This document shows, piece by piece, positions 22,556-32,086 of a stretch of 64,000 nt of DNA. The DNA comes from Clostridium saccharoperbutylacetonicum N1-4(HMT). GTDB taxonomy: Bacteria > Bacillota > Clostridia > Clostridiales > Clostridiaceae. The DNA is taken from the NCBI RefSeq assembly GCF_000340885.1, contig NC_020291.1, positions 276,501-340,500 on the forward strand, in the 5' to 3' direction. The translations under genes were made by a program, and so were the position numbers. The notes beneath the pieces are model-generated. The model did not search any database, had not been told where the DNA came from, and saw only the letters and a list, made by a program, of their open reading frames with translations. Positions within the stretch are counted from its first letter, which is position 1; each line of letters starts with the position of its first letter.

Positions 22556-23817
22556 AAGAAAATATATTGCTTGCAATAGCAGGTATTAGAGCTAGTAAAA
22601 TGCGTTCCCTATTGACTATGCTGGGAATTATTATAGGGATATCTTCTGTTATAGGAATTGTTTCTATAGGAAGTGCAATTACTTCTAAGGTTTCAGGGGA
22701 ATTAGATAAACTAGGTGGAAATAATATGTATGTTCAGATTAGAGAGAAGAGTGAAGATGGTGGCGGCGGTGGATATTCCTCTAAAGAACCAGAAGATACT
22801 GATTTGCTCACCTTAGATCAAATAAATTCAATTAAGGAAGCATTTTCAGATAGAATTAGTGGTATAAGTATAGATACAAGTACAGGACAAGGAAAAGTTA
22901 AAGATGGATATTTATATGCTAACATATCAACAGTAGGAGTAAATGATGAATATAAAGATGTTAATAATATCAAAATGGTTAGTGGAAGATTTATTTCAGA
23001 TAAAGATGTTAAAGGAACAAAGAAAACAGCAGTAGTTTCTGAAAAGCTTGTTAATAATATGTTTAAAGGTAAAACTAATCCTTTGGGCAAAGAAATTAAA
23101 GTGTATATACAAGATAATATTGAAACCTATGTTATTGTGGGAGTTTATGAATATGAACCACCTTCTTTTCTTGAAGGAATGGGGGGGACAGCATCAAAGG
23201 AAAAAGATATACAAACTAATTTATACATTCCTATAACAACAGCAAAAGCAGAACAAAAGTATAAGAATTATTATGGTTTTATGATTAAACCTAATGGGAA
23301 TATTGATTCAGAGAAGTTAGTCAAAGATATAAAGAAATATACAGATAAGTTGTATAAGAGTAATAAATATTGGGAATTAGATGTTAGAAATCTTAAAAAT
23401 CAAGTACAATCCTTCACCTCAATACTTAGTGCTATATCGGCAGCAATATCTGTAATTGCAGCTATTGCATTGCTAGTAGGTGGAATAGGTGTAATGAATA
23501 TAATGCTTGTATCTGTTACAGAGAGAACAAGGGAAATAGGAACAAGAAAAGCTCTTGGAGCTAAAAGCAGCCATATTAAAATGCAATTTATAACTGAATC
23601 AGTTATAATATGTTCAATTGGTGGAACCATAGGAATAATATTGGGAATTGGAATGGGGATAATTGCATGTTTAGTATTGAATTCACCTATATCAATATCT
23701 ATTCCAACTATACTAATAAGCTTCACTTTTTCCATGGCTATTGGGGTATTCTTCGGATATTACCCAGCTAAAAAAGCAGCAAATCTTGATCCTATTGAAG
23801 CATTAAGATATGAATAA
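22546..23817 (+). CDS. MacB-like ABC permease (FtsX fold)
   Basis: 423 residues. One N-terminal membrane segment with MRSLLTMLGIIIGISSVI, a large extracellular MacB-PCD domain and three C-terminal segments, with GVMNIMLVSVTERTREIGTRKALGA between them. The start lies ten bases inside the ATPase gene. Together with the adaptor and ATPase it forms a tripartite MacAB-like efflux system. A TolC-like protein is encoded 6 kb downstream at 29967. Confidence 0.92.
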   Translation: MFIKENILLAIAGIRASKMRSLLTMLGIIIGISSVIGIVSIGSAITSKVSGELDKLGGNNMYVQIREKSEDGGGGGYSSKEPEDTDLLTLDQINSIKEAFSDRISGISIDTSTGQGKVKDGYLYANISTVGVNDEYKDVNNIKMVSGRFISDKDVKGTKKTAVVSEKLVNNMFKGKTNPLGKEIKVYIQDNIETYVIVGVYEYEPPSFLEGMGGTASKEKDIQTNLYIPITTAKAEQKYKNYYGFMIKPNGNIDSEKLVKDIKKYTDKLYKSNKYWELDVRNLKNQVQSFTSILSAISAAISVIAAIALLVGGIGVMNIMLVSVTERTREIGTRKALGAKSSHIKMQFITESVIICSIGGTIGIILGIGMGIIACLVLNSPISISIPTILISFTFSMAIGVFFGYYPAKKAANLDPIEALRYE

Positions 23818-23944
23818 TGCACCAAGAATAAATTGGTATTTAACCTAGAATTAATAAGAATACAATTTTTATTAAACAAAACAGTTATAGAATATAGTGG
23901 ATAAAATTATTTTATGAAAATTTATTAAGCGAGGGAAGATTAAC

Positions 23945-26221
23945 ATGAATTTTAATAAAAAAATTATGCCACTAGTTTTAGCAACTACTATAACTCAAGG
24001 GTTAATGCCTTTTAAGGCTTTTGCTGCTGATGATTTAACTCCACATGCAGGGGCATATGGGTACTTTGTTGATACATATATGCAAAATTCAGGAGGATAT
24101 AAACCAGGAGATACTTCACCTGCAACTAATCCAGCGGTTGGTGCCTTATCACAATTTCTTAATATATTTACACCAGTATCAGGAACTGCTAATGGTGATG
24201 AATGGACTAGAGGTACAATATTAGATCAAGATATACATGATCAAAATATTAGTACCGTAATTGATATGACAGCAGGAAATACAACTCAAGCAGCTGTTAC
24301 TACTACAGGGCCATTAGTTAGAGTATTTTTTGATGATCGTAGAAATGCAAGTTATAGTGTTACAGATGGTCTTGGAAAATATACAGATGTATTTAGAAAT
24401 CTTGCTAATGCAAATACTGCAATTAATGGAGATATGCTACAGGATGCATTAACACAAAAAATAGCCAATGATGATGATCGCGAGGATAGTCATCAAAAGG
24501 GTCCTTGGGCAAGCGAAACTTCTGAGCTTGGAAACATGGTTAAATTAATCAATACTTTACGCGGGGGACAAGCTAGTGGAAATCCATCAAAGTATTTTTA
24601 TCAATACATGCGACCATATCGTTGGAGTTCTGAGGTGAAATTACTTCCAACCTTAGCTCTAGATATAGGAAGTAATCCAAATAAGGATGGAGGTTTTCCA
24701 AGTGGACATACAAATGCTGCATACTTAGCATCAATTGGAATGGCTTATGCAGCACCAGAGCGTTTTCAAGAAATGCTTACACGTGCTTCTGAACTTGGAA
24801 ATGATAGAATTATAGCAGGATATCATTCTCCCTTAGATGTAATGGGAGGACGTATGATTGGTACAGCACTTGCCGCATCAGCTTTATATGATCCAAACAA
24901 TGCTAGCTTAAAGGCTGCTGCTTATAATGAAGCACAAACTAAACTTTTTACACAAGCAGGCACATCAGAAGATAGATTTAGTGATTATAAGAAGAATAAG
25001 GAAGATTATATTAAAAGATTAACTTATGGATTTGGACAAACTGGAGACACAACTATACCAATGAAAGTGCCAAAAGGAGCAGAAGTGCTATTAGAAACTC
25101 GTCTTCCATATCTTGATGTTAATCAAAGGCGCGATGTTTTATATACAACTGGTTTAGAATCTGGCTATCCATTATTAGACGATGCTGAAGGTTGGGGAAG
25201 GCTTAACCTCTTTGCAGCGGCAGATGGTTATGGAGCCTTTAATAGCAATATTACAGTGAACATGGAAGCATCAAAGGGTGGATTTAATGCTTCAGATAGA
25301 TGGCGTAATGATATTTCAGGAAGTGGAACCTTAATAAAGCAAGGAACAGGAACTTTAAAATTAGGTGGAGATAATACTTATAGTGGTGGAACAGACATTC
25401 AAGGTGGTACTATTGAAGCAGATTCAGCTACAGCTTTTGGAGTAGGAAGTGTTTCAAATGAAAGTGGTACAGTTGTTGAAAATGTAGATGGATTAGTGAA
25501 TATAAAAAATGACTATAATCAATCACAAAACAGTACACTTGAACTTTCTATTGGAAGCAAAGATGATGTGTTGGAGGTTGATGGTAATGCAACCTTCAAT
25601 GGAAAGTTGAAGTTGGATTTTAGTAATAGTTATATACCTACAAGTGGTATGACTATAATAAAATTTAATAGTAATAACACAAATAGTAGATTTTCATCAA
25701 TTGAAACAACTGGTTTACCAAGTAATTATGTAGTAAATCTTGTTTATGATAATAACTCTGTCAGATTATTAATAGGAACATCAGATTCTTCTTCAGGGTC
25801 ACATCATAATTCACCAAGTAACCATACGAACGCAACTAACGATAATGTAAGCACTAACTCAGATAAAACTGCAACTGATAATGGTGTGACTAATAAAATT
25901 GCTACTGAAGGTAACACTGGATGGCAGCAAAAAAATGGACTTTGGTATAATTTGTCAAAAGAAGGAACAATAAATACTGGATGGCTTAAAGACACGGATG
26001 GCAAATGGTATTATTTAGATAAATCAGGAATGATGAAGACAGGCTGGGTTCAAAGTGGTGATGGAAACTGGTATTATTTAGATAAAACGGGGGCCATGCA
26101 GACAGGTTGGGTTAAGGATACGGATGGGAATTGGTATTATTTAAACCAATCAGGAACTATGGAGCATGATAAGTATATTGATGGATATTATGTTGGTTCT
26201 AATGGAGCGTGGGCAGAATAA
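23945..26221 (+). CDS. Secreted PAP2 phosphatase with autotransporter-type repeat and choline-binding repeats
   Basis: 758 residues. A signal peptide ends near residue 27 (AFAA). The catalytic part has all three PAP2 motifs: K216 with R223-P224, PSGH at 252-255, and a later DRIIAGYHSPLD with the catalytic His. Around residues 455-490 the stretch GTLIKQGTGTLKLGGDNTYSGG is the PATR repeat usually found in Gram-negative autotransporters. A Ser/Asn linker leads to about four choline-binding-type repeats (GWxxxxDGxWYYLxxxGxMxTGW) at about 660-758 that should hold it on the cell wall. The substrate is unknown; phosphomonoesters are likely. Confidence 0.88.
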   Translation: MNFNKKIMPLVLATTITQGLMPFKAFAADDLTPHAGAYGYFVDTYMQNSGGYKPGDTSPATNPAVGALSQFLNIFTPVSGTANGDEWTRGTILDQDIHDQNISTVIDMTAGNTTQAAVTTTGPLVRVFFDDRRNASYSVTDGLGKYTDVFRNLANANTAINGDMLQDALTQKIANDDDREDSHQKGPWASETSELGNMVKLINTLRGGQASGNPSKYFYQYMRPYRWSSEVKLLPTLALDIGSNPNKDGGFPSGHTNAAYLASIGMAYAAPERFQEMLTRASELGNDRIIAGYHSPLDVMGGRMIGTALAASALYDPNNASLKAAAYNEAQTKLFTQAGTSEDRFSDYKKNKEDYIKRLTYGFGQTGDTTIPMKVPKGAEVLLETRLPYLDVNQRRDVLYTTGLESGYPLLDDAEGWGRLNLFAAADGYGAFNSNITVNMEASKGGFNASDRWRNDISGSGTLIKQGTGTLKLGGDNTYSGGTDIQGGTIEADSATAFGVGSVSNESGTVVENVDGLVNIKNDYNQSQNSTLELSIGSKDDVLEVDGNATFNGKLKLDFSNSYIPTSGMTIIKFNSNNTNSRFSSIETTGLPSNYVVNLVYDNNSVRLLIGTSDSSSGSHHNSPSNHTNATNDNVSTNSDKTATDNGVTNKIATEGNTGWQQKNGLWYNLSKEGTINTGWLKDTDGKWYYLDKSGMMKTGWVQSGDGNWYYLDKTGAMQTGWVKDTDGNWYYLNQSGTMEHDKYIDGYYVGSNGAWAE

Positions 26222-26253
26222 ATACACAAAATCGATAAATTTACTAATATTTA

Positions 26254-26281
26254 TTGACATAAAATTTTTATTATGTATAAT
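26254..26281 (+). promoter_or_regulatory. Promoter of the S-box operon
   Basis: TTGACA (26254-26259) and TATAAT (26276-26281) with a 16-base spacer, both consensus hexamers, just upstream of the SAM riboswitch. Confidence 0.75.
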
Positions 26282-26310
26282 TAATAATAACAAATATATA
26301 TTTGGATAAG

Positions 26311-26440
26311 TTAATCTTATTAAGAGTGGTGGAGGGACTGGCCCTTTGAAGCCCGGCAACCTGAAAGATTTATATAAATTTTTCGTTGGTGCTAAATCCT
26401 GCAAGATAATATCTTGAAAAATGAGAGGCATTAAGACTTA
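26311..26440 (+). promoter_or_regulatory. SAM-I riboswitch (S-box)
   Basis: The conserved S-box core is present: TAAGAGTGGTGGAGGGACTG, then GGCCCTTTGAAGCCCGGCAACC, then a closing part with GAGAGGCATTAAGA. TCTTA (26315-26319) can pair with TAAGA (26432-26436) as P1. SAM binding favours the downstream terminator, switching off the two sulfur genes when methionine is plentiful. Confidence 0.96.
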
Positions 26441-26460
26441 ATGGAACTTATGGTTTATAT

Positions 26461-26493
26461 AGTCACTTCTTGTTTTAGGAGTGGCTTTTTTTT
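26461..26493 (+). terminator. S-box expression-platform terminator
   Basis: AGTCACTTCT pairs with AGGAGTGGCT (two G-U pairs) around the loop TGTTTT and is followed by eight T. Formed when SAM is bound upstream. Confidence 0.88.
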
Positions 26494-26580
26494 ATAACCT
26501 TCATCTATAAGATGAATTTATTCTTTAGCAGTAACAATAAATAAGTTTTAAGCAATATATAAATTTGAGGAGGCAAAAAA

Positions 26581-27738
26581 ATGACAGTAAAAAAATCTTT
26601 TGAAACAATTGCAGTTAGTGGCATATCAGGTGGGGATGAAACTACAGGGGCAATAAGTTTTCCTATTTATCAAGCGGCTACCTTTAAGCATCATGGCTTA
26701 AATAATAGCACAGGTTATGACTATTCAAGAGCACAAAACCCAACAAGAGAAGAAGCAGAAAAAACCTTAGCAGTTTTAGAAGGTGGAAAATCAGCCATTG
26801 GTTTTTCATCAGGAGTGGCAGCAATAACAGCCTGTATACACTTATTTAAAACAGGGGATCATATACTTTTATCTGATGATTTATATGGAGGGACATATAG
26901 GTTATTTGATGAAACTTTTAAAGATTTTGGGTTAGAAGTAACCTTTGTTGATACAACAAGTACAAAAAATATATTGGAAGCAATAAAGGAAAACACAAAA
27001 GGTATTCTTATAGAAACTCCTTCGAATCCTATGATGAAGGTAACAGATATAAGAGCTACAGCAGAAATAGCTAAAAATAACAACTTACTACTTATTGTAG
27101 ATAATACATTTTTAACACCATATTATCAAAAGCCATTAGAATTAGGTGCTGATATAGTAGTACATAGTGGAACAAAATTCTTAGGTGGACATCATGATTT
27201 ACTAGCAGGTTTTATTGTTGCAAATGATGATAAAATATTGGAAAGATTGAGAAGAATTCATATGTCGACGGGAGCTACGTTATCACCTTTTGATGCCTGG
27301 CTTATTTTAAGAGGCTTAAAGACATTACACATAAGATTAGATAGATCACAGGAGAATTCAATAAAGATAGCTAAATTCTTAGAAAGTAGTCCTAATGTAG
27401 AAAAAGTTTATTATGTAGGGCTAGAAGCTTTTGAGGGATATGAATTGAATAAGCAGCAAGCAACAGGCTTTGGAGCAACACTTTCCTTCAGAGTTAAGGA
27501 TAAAGAATTAATACCTAAAATTTTAGAGAGTGTTAAAGTAATAAGGTTTGCAGAAAGCTTAGGTGGGGTTGAAACTTTAATAACTTATCCATTCACGCAA
27601 ACTCATTCAGAAATACCAGAAGAAATTAAGCAAAAATTAGGTGTTGATGAATATTTACTTAGACTGTCTGTTGGAATAGAAAATATAGATGACCTAATAA
27701 ATGACTTAGACAAAGCGATTAATTCAATTAAGAGTTAG
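26581..27738 (+). CDS. Cys/Met-metabolism PLP enzyme, cystathionine gamma-synthase-like
   Basis: 385 residues of the Cys/Met metabolism PLP family. The PLP lysine lies in VVHSGTKFLGGHHD, with SSGVAAI and YDYSRAQNPTR motifs. As the first gene of an S-box operon before a second family member, it probably makes cystathionine from an activated homoserine and cysteine, or acts by direct sulfhydrylation. Family members are hard to tell apart by motifs, so MetB/MetI is a likely but unproven role. GAGGAGG precedes the ATG. The stop codon falls inside a dispersed repeat arm. Confidence 0.85.
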   Translation: MTVKKSFETIAVSGISGGDETTGAISFPIYQAATFKHHGLNNSTGYDYSRAQNPTREEAEKTLAVLEGGKSAIGFSSGVAAITACIHLFKTGDHILLSDDLYGGTYRLFDETFKDFGLEVTFVDTTSTKNILEAIKENTKGILIETPSNPMMKVTDIRATAEIAKNNNLLLIVDNTFLTPYYQKPLELGADIVVHSGTKFLGGHHDLLAGFIVANDDKILERLRRIHMSTGATLSPFDAWLILRGLKTLHIRLDRSQENSIKIAKFLESSPNVEKVYYVGLEAFEGYELNKQQATGFGATLSFRVKDKELIPKILESVKVIRFAESLGGVETLITYPFTQTHSEIPEEIKQKLGVDEYLLRLSVGIENIDDLINDLDKAINSIKS

Positions 27739-27834
27739 GAGTTATGAGTTTAAGGAGGAAAAGGCTGTGGCTTTTCTTGTAATATATTTTAAGAATTTGC
27801 AAAGCAAATTCAACATTAACAGTTAACTGTAAAC
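27731..27834. repeat. Second copy (partial) of the palindromic intergenic repeat
   Basis: AGAGTTAGGAGTTATGAGTT at 27731-27750 matches the arm of the element at 7454-7594 and includes the stop codon of the upstream gene. The other end is degenerate (AGTTAACTGTAAACT near 27820). Within it GAATTTGC and GCAAATTC form a small perfect hairpin. Confidence 0.6.
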
Positions 27835-27856
27835 TAAAAAGATTGGGGTGTAAATT

Positions 27857-28993
27857 ATGAATTTTGGAACTAAATTAATACATGCAAGTGGAGATATTGA
27901 TCCTACAACAGGATCTGTAAGTACTCCTATATATCAAACATCTACTTTTCATCAATTTGATATAGAGAATTTTGGAAAGTATGATTATGCTAGATCAGGA
28001 AATCCAACTAGAGATGTTGTAGAAAAACTAATAGCAGAACTTGAAGGTGGGGAATGTGGTTTTGCTTTTGCATCTGGGATGGCAGCAATTTGTTCTGTGC
28101 TCTCAATATTCTCAGCAGGAGATCATATTATAATTTGCGGAGATGTATACGGTGGAACATATAGGGCAACAACAAAATTGTTTTCTAGATTTAATATTGA
28201 GTTTACTTTTGTAGATGCATCAAATATTGAAGAAATAGAAAGAGCTTTCAAAGAAAATACAAGAGGACTTTATTTAGAAACTCCTTCAAATCCATTGTTA
28301 AAGGTAACGGATTTAAGAGCTGCTAGTAAGTTGGCTAAAGAAAATAATTCTATTACAATAGTTGATAACACCTTTATGTCACCATATTTGCAAAGGCCAT
28401 TAGAACTAGGCGCAGATATAGTTGTGCATAGTGCAACTAAGTTTTTGGGTGGGCATAGTGATGTGATTGCAGGACTTGTTGTTACTAAGACAAAGGAACT
28501 TGGAGATAGGGTTTATCAAATACAAAACACATTTGGGGCTGTGCTAGGGCCACAAGATTCCTGGCTTTTAGTTAGAGGAATTAAAACTTTAAAAGTAAGA
28601 TTGGATGCACTTCAAAAAAGTGCTCAAAAGTTAGCAGAATGGCTTGAAGCAAGAGAAGAAGTTGAAAAAGTATATTATTTAGGTTTAGCTTCAATGGAAG
28701 GGAGAGAGTTACATTTAGAGCAAGCTGATGGTGCAGGTGCGGTATTATCCTTTAAATTTAAAACTTTTGAAAGAACTAAAGTTTTCTTGAATAATGTTAA
28801 AAATGTAGCAGTTGCAGTAAGTTTGGGAAGTGTTGAAACTATAGTATCATACCCAGCTAAAATGAGTCATGCTTCAATTCCAAAGGAAGAAAGAGAAGTG
28901 CTTGGAATTACAGATACTTTAATAAGGGTTTCTGTAGGGCTTGAAGATATAGAAGACTTAATAAAGTCTTTTGAAGAAGCAATTGAAAAATAA
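27857..28993 (+). CDS. Cys/Met-metabolism PLP enzyme, cystathionine lyase-like
   Basis: 378 residues, paralogous to the upstream gene. The PLP lysine lies in VVHSATKFLGGHSDVIAGLV, a form common in cystathionine beta/gamma-lyases. Likely splits cystathionine to homocysteine, completing transsulfuration with the upstream enzyme; a gamma-lyase is the alternative. GGGGTG precedes the ATG. It ends at a bidirectional terminator. Confidence 0.85.
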   Translation: MNFGTKLIHASGDIDPTTGSVSTPIYQTSTFHQFDIENFGKYDYARSGNPTRDVVEKLIAELEGGECGFAFASGMAAICSVLSIFSAGDHIIICGDVYGGTYRATTKLFSRFNIEFTFVDASNIEEIERAFKENTRGLYLETPSNPLLKVTDLRAASKLAKENNSITIVDNTFMSPYLQRPLELGADIVVHSATKFLGGHSDVIAGLVVTKTKELGDRVYQIQNTFGAVLGPQDSWLLVRGIKTLKVRLDALQKSAQKLAEWLEAREEVEKVYYLGLASMEGRELHLEQADGAGAVLSFKFKTFERTKVFLNNVKNVAVAVSLGSVETIVSYPAKMSHASIPKEEREVLGITDTLIRVSVGLEDIEDLIKSFEEAIEK

Positions 28994-29026
28994 TATCAAC
29001 TGTATATAGTTAATAATTAAATAGTT

Positions 29027-29084
29027 AAAAAAATGTACTTCATAAGTTAGATATAAAAATTATCGCTTTTGAAGTACATTTTTA
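29027..29084. terminator. Bidirectional terminator
   Basis: AAAATGTACTTC pairs with GAAGTACATTTT, flanked by A-rich and T-rich tracts on both sides. It serves the PLP-enzyme operon from the left and the marR-type gene from the right. Confidence 0.85.
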
Positions 29085-29087
29085 TTA

Positions 29088-29573
29088 TTAGTAGATTTTT
29101 TTAAATAAAGTTATAAGGTTTAACATAGATTGGTTTAATAGCACTACATCATCATCAGAGAGTGCTGATATTTTTTCTACAAAGGAATTAGAAATAGCAT
29201 CACGAAAAGCGTCTAGTAAATCATGAGCTTTTTGAGTTAATTCAACTCTAAGAACTCTCCTGTCATCAGAATCTGGGAATCTATTAACCAAGCCGTAATT
29301 AATTAAATTATCAATAATAGGAGTCATATTTGATTTTGATATTCCTAAGCTATCAGCTATTTGTGAAATAGGAGAGGAATTACAATGTAAAAGATAAAAA
29401 ATAACTCGCCCATGTGAAGGCGGAATTGAAAAATCTTTACAACATCCGCGTGTATCGCTACGTGATGCTTGAATAATTTTATTTATATCTTGAGTTTTAA
29501 GTACATTATTTTGAATAATCCATAAAAAGTTCATTAATGAATCTGAGACTTTAAATAAATCATCTTTATCCAT
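29088..29573 (-). CDS. MarR-family transcriptional regulator
   Basis: 161 residues with the winged HTH (SQIADSLGISKSNMTPIIDNLINYGLV) and the wing motif DSDDRRVLRVELT. Residues 40-52 have three Cys/Asp-rich positions (RSDTRGCCKDFS), which might be redox-sensitive. It lies divergent from a TolC-like gene, and the facing promoters overlap the same 80-base region, so it probably controls that gene and itself. Confidence 0.88.
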   Translation of the reverse strand: MDKDDLFKVSDSLMNFLWIIQNNVLKTQDINKIIQASRSDTRGCCKDFSIPPSHGRVIFYLLHCNSSPISQIADSLGISKSNMTPIIDNLINYGLVNRFPDSDDRRVLRVELTQKAHDLLDAFRDAISNSFVEKISALSDDDVVLLNQSMLNLITLFKKIY

Positions 29574-29609
29574 TTTTAAACAATCCTTCCTAAGATAGTG
29601 TATGAGTAG

Positions 29610-29638
29610 ATTATAAACTATTAATAATTTGAAAACAA
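29610..29638 (-). promoter_or_regulatory. Promoter of the marR-type gene
   Basis: On the minus strand TTGTTT (29638-29633) and TATAAT (29615-29610) are spaced by 17 bases, about 40 bases before the start codon. Confidence 0.65.
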
Positions 29639-29650
29639 GGAAAAAAGTTA

Positions 29651-29679
29651 TTGACTTATAATAGTTATGAAAATATAAT
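29651..29679 (+). promoter_or_regulatory. Promoter facing the TolC-like gene
   Basis: TTGACT (29651-29656) and TATAAT (29674-29679), 17-base spacer. This gives a leader of about 280 bases before the TolC-like start, with no further signal I can identify. Confidence 0.7.
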
Positions 29680-29966
29680 CAAAATATATTAGTAAAAATA
29701 TCAAGGTTGGTTATTAAATAGTATAAATGTAAGTTCAAATTAAGTTTAAATTAAGGGAAAAATAAGAAAATTGCTTTATAATTTAATTGAGAAGGTTTAA
29801 TTTTAAGAGAGACTTAATTATGAAAAAATAAAATGTTATTTATGCAGGATGATTCCATAAAGTGGTTATATAGGTTAAAATTAAATCAGGTGGAATAGTC
29901 CCTTTAATAAGAAATATTAAGTGTATTTTATAGTATAACAAAATTTAATTAAAAAGGAGAAGTAAC

Positions 29967-31265
29967 ATGAGAAAGAATATAAATAAAATGGTTGCATTTG
30001 CAATTGGGATAAGTGTTATGAGCGGAAGTATAGTACCAGTATTTGCAGCAGATACTACACAACAAGTTTCTAATACAGTGACAAGTACACAAACAGTAAG
30101 TGGAAAACCACTTTTTACTTTAGATGAAGCTATAAAGGCTGCAATAAGTAATAGTGATATATTAGCAATTGATAATAAAAAAGTAAGTTATCAAGATAAA
30201 GTTAATGATGTAAATGAAAGAATAGAGGATATTACTCCTAACCTATCTAGTGATAAGAAAGATCTTAATAAGGATACTCGTAATAATTCACTTGATCAGG
30301 CTGAGCAACAAAGAGAATTTGATGAGGATTCTGTAGTACAAAAAACTACTAATGCCTACAATAGTATTGTCACAAGTCAAATGAAAATAGATAAAGCAGC
30401 AAGAGATTTAGCTGTTAAAACTAAGCAATTAAATGATGCAAAATTAAAAAATAATTTAGGACTTTTAACAGAAGTTGATTTGCAAGCTAATCAGATTCAA
30501 ATTCAAAACTTACAATATGCACAAAATTATAGTGAAAATCAATTGAAGGATGCAATATATAGTTTTAAAGTGTTAACTGGAAAAGATGTGACTCAATATA
30601 GCTTAGAACAAGATATTCAATTTGATAAATTAAAAATAGATGGAGATGTAGATGCTTATTTTGATGAAGTTATAGATAAGGATTTGAAATATAAAGTAGA
30701 ATTAAATAAGATTACTAAAGAGTATTATAATGATCATGACAACCAAGTATCTGAAAGGAATGTACAAGATGCAAAGACGAAAACAGATGGTGCAACAGTA
30801 CCTGTAGCAATTACAGGTGAAACTTTGGAACAGTATATGGCTCGTTATAATCAATATGAGCAAGATAAAAGTGCATATTCAAATGCATTGTCAGCACGTT
30901 TAGGATATCTTAGTACAAAACTAAGTATGGATACAACTGATATATCTTTAAATATGACTAAAAAACAACTAAAGGATACACTAAGAACTTTATATACAAA
31001 TCTCCTTGCACAAGAAGATAAGATTAATTCAACAAAGAGTAGTATAGAATTAACTAATAAACAGCTTAGTAATGCAAAGCTTAAGTATGATTTAGGACTA
31101 ATGACTAAATCAGATTATGATACATTAGTTATTAATAGTTTAGATTTAAATATTCAATTAAGAAGTGCAATAGATAGCTACAATACTTTAAAAGAAGAAA
31201 TACAAAAGCCTTGGATAGCTGCAGGTGGAGCTGCGTCAAGCGGTTCAGGAAATGCGGGAGCATAA
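29967..31265 (+). CDS. TolC-like outer-membrane-efflux-family protein
   Basis: 432 residues with a signal peptide ending near residue 28 (VFAA). The body is mostly long coiled coil with two copies of the TolC-type repeat (NLGLLTEVDLQANQIQIQNL near 168 and DLGLMTKSDYDTLVI near 375). In diderms this family makes the exit duct of efflux pumps; a monoderm has no outer membrane, so the role here is unclear, possibly a wall-spanning partner of an adaptor such as the one at 20394. AAAGGAG precedes the ATG. Confidence 0.8.
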   Translation: MRKNINKMVAFAIGISVMSGSIVPVFAADTTQQVSNTVTSTQTVSGKPLFTLDEAIKAAISNSDILAIDNKKVSYQDKVNDVNERIEDITPNLSSDKKDLNKDTRNNSLDQAEQQREFDEDSVVQKTTNAYNSIVTSQMKIDKAARDLAVKTKQLNDAKLKNNLGLLTEVDLQANQIQIQNLQYAQNYSENQLKDAIYSFKVLTGKDVTQYSLEQDIQFDKLKIDGDVDAYFDEVIDKDLKYKVELNKITKEYYNDHDNQVSERNVQDAKTKTDGATVPVAITGETLEQYMARYNQYEQDKSAYSNALSARLGYLSTKLSMDTTDISLNMTKKQLKDTLRTLYTNLLAQEDKINSTKSSIELTNKQLSNAKLKYDLGLMTKSDYDTLVINSLDLNIQLRSAIDSYNTLKEEIQKPWIAAGGAASSGSGNAGA

Positions 31266-31313
31266 ATAATAGAAATGTTAAATTAAAATAAAATATTTAT
31301 AGAAAAACATACT

Positions 31314-31361
31314 GGCATGAAGTTGATATTTTAAATATTGATTTCATGCCTTTGCTTTTTT
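31314..31361 (+). terminator. Terminator of the TolC-like gene
   Basis: GGCATGAA (31314-31321) pairs with TTCATGCC (31343-31350); the loop AT-rich part can extend the stem. It is followed by a T-rich tract. Confidence 0.85.
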
Positions 31362-31525
31362 TATTCAGCTATAATATGATGAAAAACAAAAATGTAGAAT
31401 ATTTAGAGGGAAGTCATATTATATATTTATAGACAAAAAAAAATTATATGATAAAATAATATCCAGGGTATAAAATATAAAAAAGAGGAGTGATAGTATA
31501 GAAAAGTGTTTTTAATTTAAAATAA

Positions 31526-31870
31526 AGCGCCAGAACTTAAGTGTACTACTTAATTAATAGTACTATGGTTCAAAATAAAAGGTGATTTAAATTTATTTTG
31601 TAAATACTATAGTAATTTTTTTAAGGAATTTAACTAGCTAAAGCTAGTTAACTAAGTTCGACTAACCAAATCATAGATTTGGAGTCTCACTTATCACTTG
31701 CCCGATTACACTGGGTAAGTTCTGCTAACTAAATCGAAGATTTAGAGCATCACTTAAGTTGACGAGGTTGGGGAGTTATCGAAACTTCGGCGGGTGCCCC
31801 ACGGTATTTGCACTACCGTTAACAACTGGCAAAACTTTAAAGCGATTTAAAGAACAAATCCAGTTTGGTG
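31526..31870 (+). ncRNA. glmS ribozyme with a ~200-nt P1 extension
   Basis: The 5' core AGCGCCAGAAC puts the self-cleavage between A31526 and G31527. The conserved block GACGAGGTTGGGGAGTTATC begins at 31761 and continues through CGAAACTTCGGCGGGTGCC. P1 is AACTTAAGTG (31534-31543) with CACTTAAGTT (31751-31760), a perfect 10-bp stem enclosing 207 bases instead of a short loop. AACTGG (31824) and CCAGTT (31860) pair further 3'. Glucosamine-6-phosphate triggers cleavage and lowers glmS expression. The rest of the 31266-32086 gap is leader. Confidence 0.95.
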
Positions 31871-32086
31871 TTAAAACCTTCTAAAGTTTAAGGCTTTAAG
31901 GGTACTAGGATAATTATGCCATTTTTTAATAGGCTTTTGTTTTGTAAATATTCATATAATAAAAATATGAATATGACAGGAAGCTTATTTTGCTAGTACA
32001 AAGTTTTAAATTTGGATAAACTTAATTTAAAAGATTTACTCAAATAATTTGTTAGAGTAAGTTTTAAAAAGGAAGGAAGAATTAAT

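Noticed and set aside
31654..31756. Short CRISPR-like array in the glmS leader
   Set aside because: Only two units, which differ by compensatory base changes and lie inside the P1 stem of the ribozyme; no cas gene.
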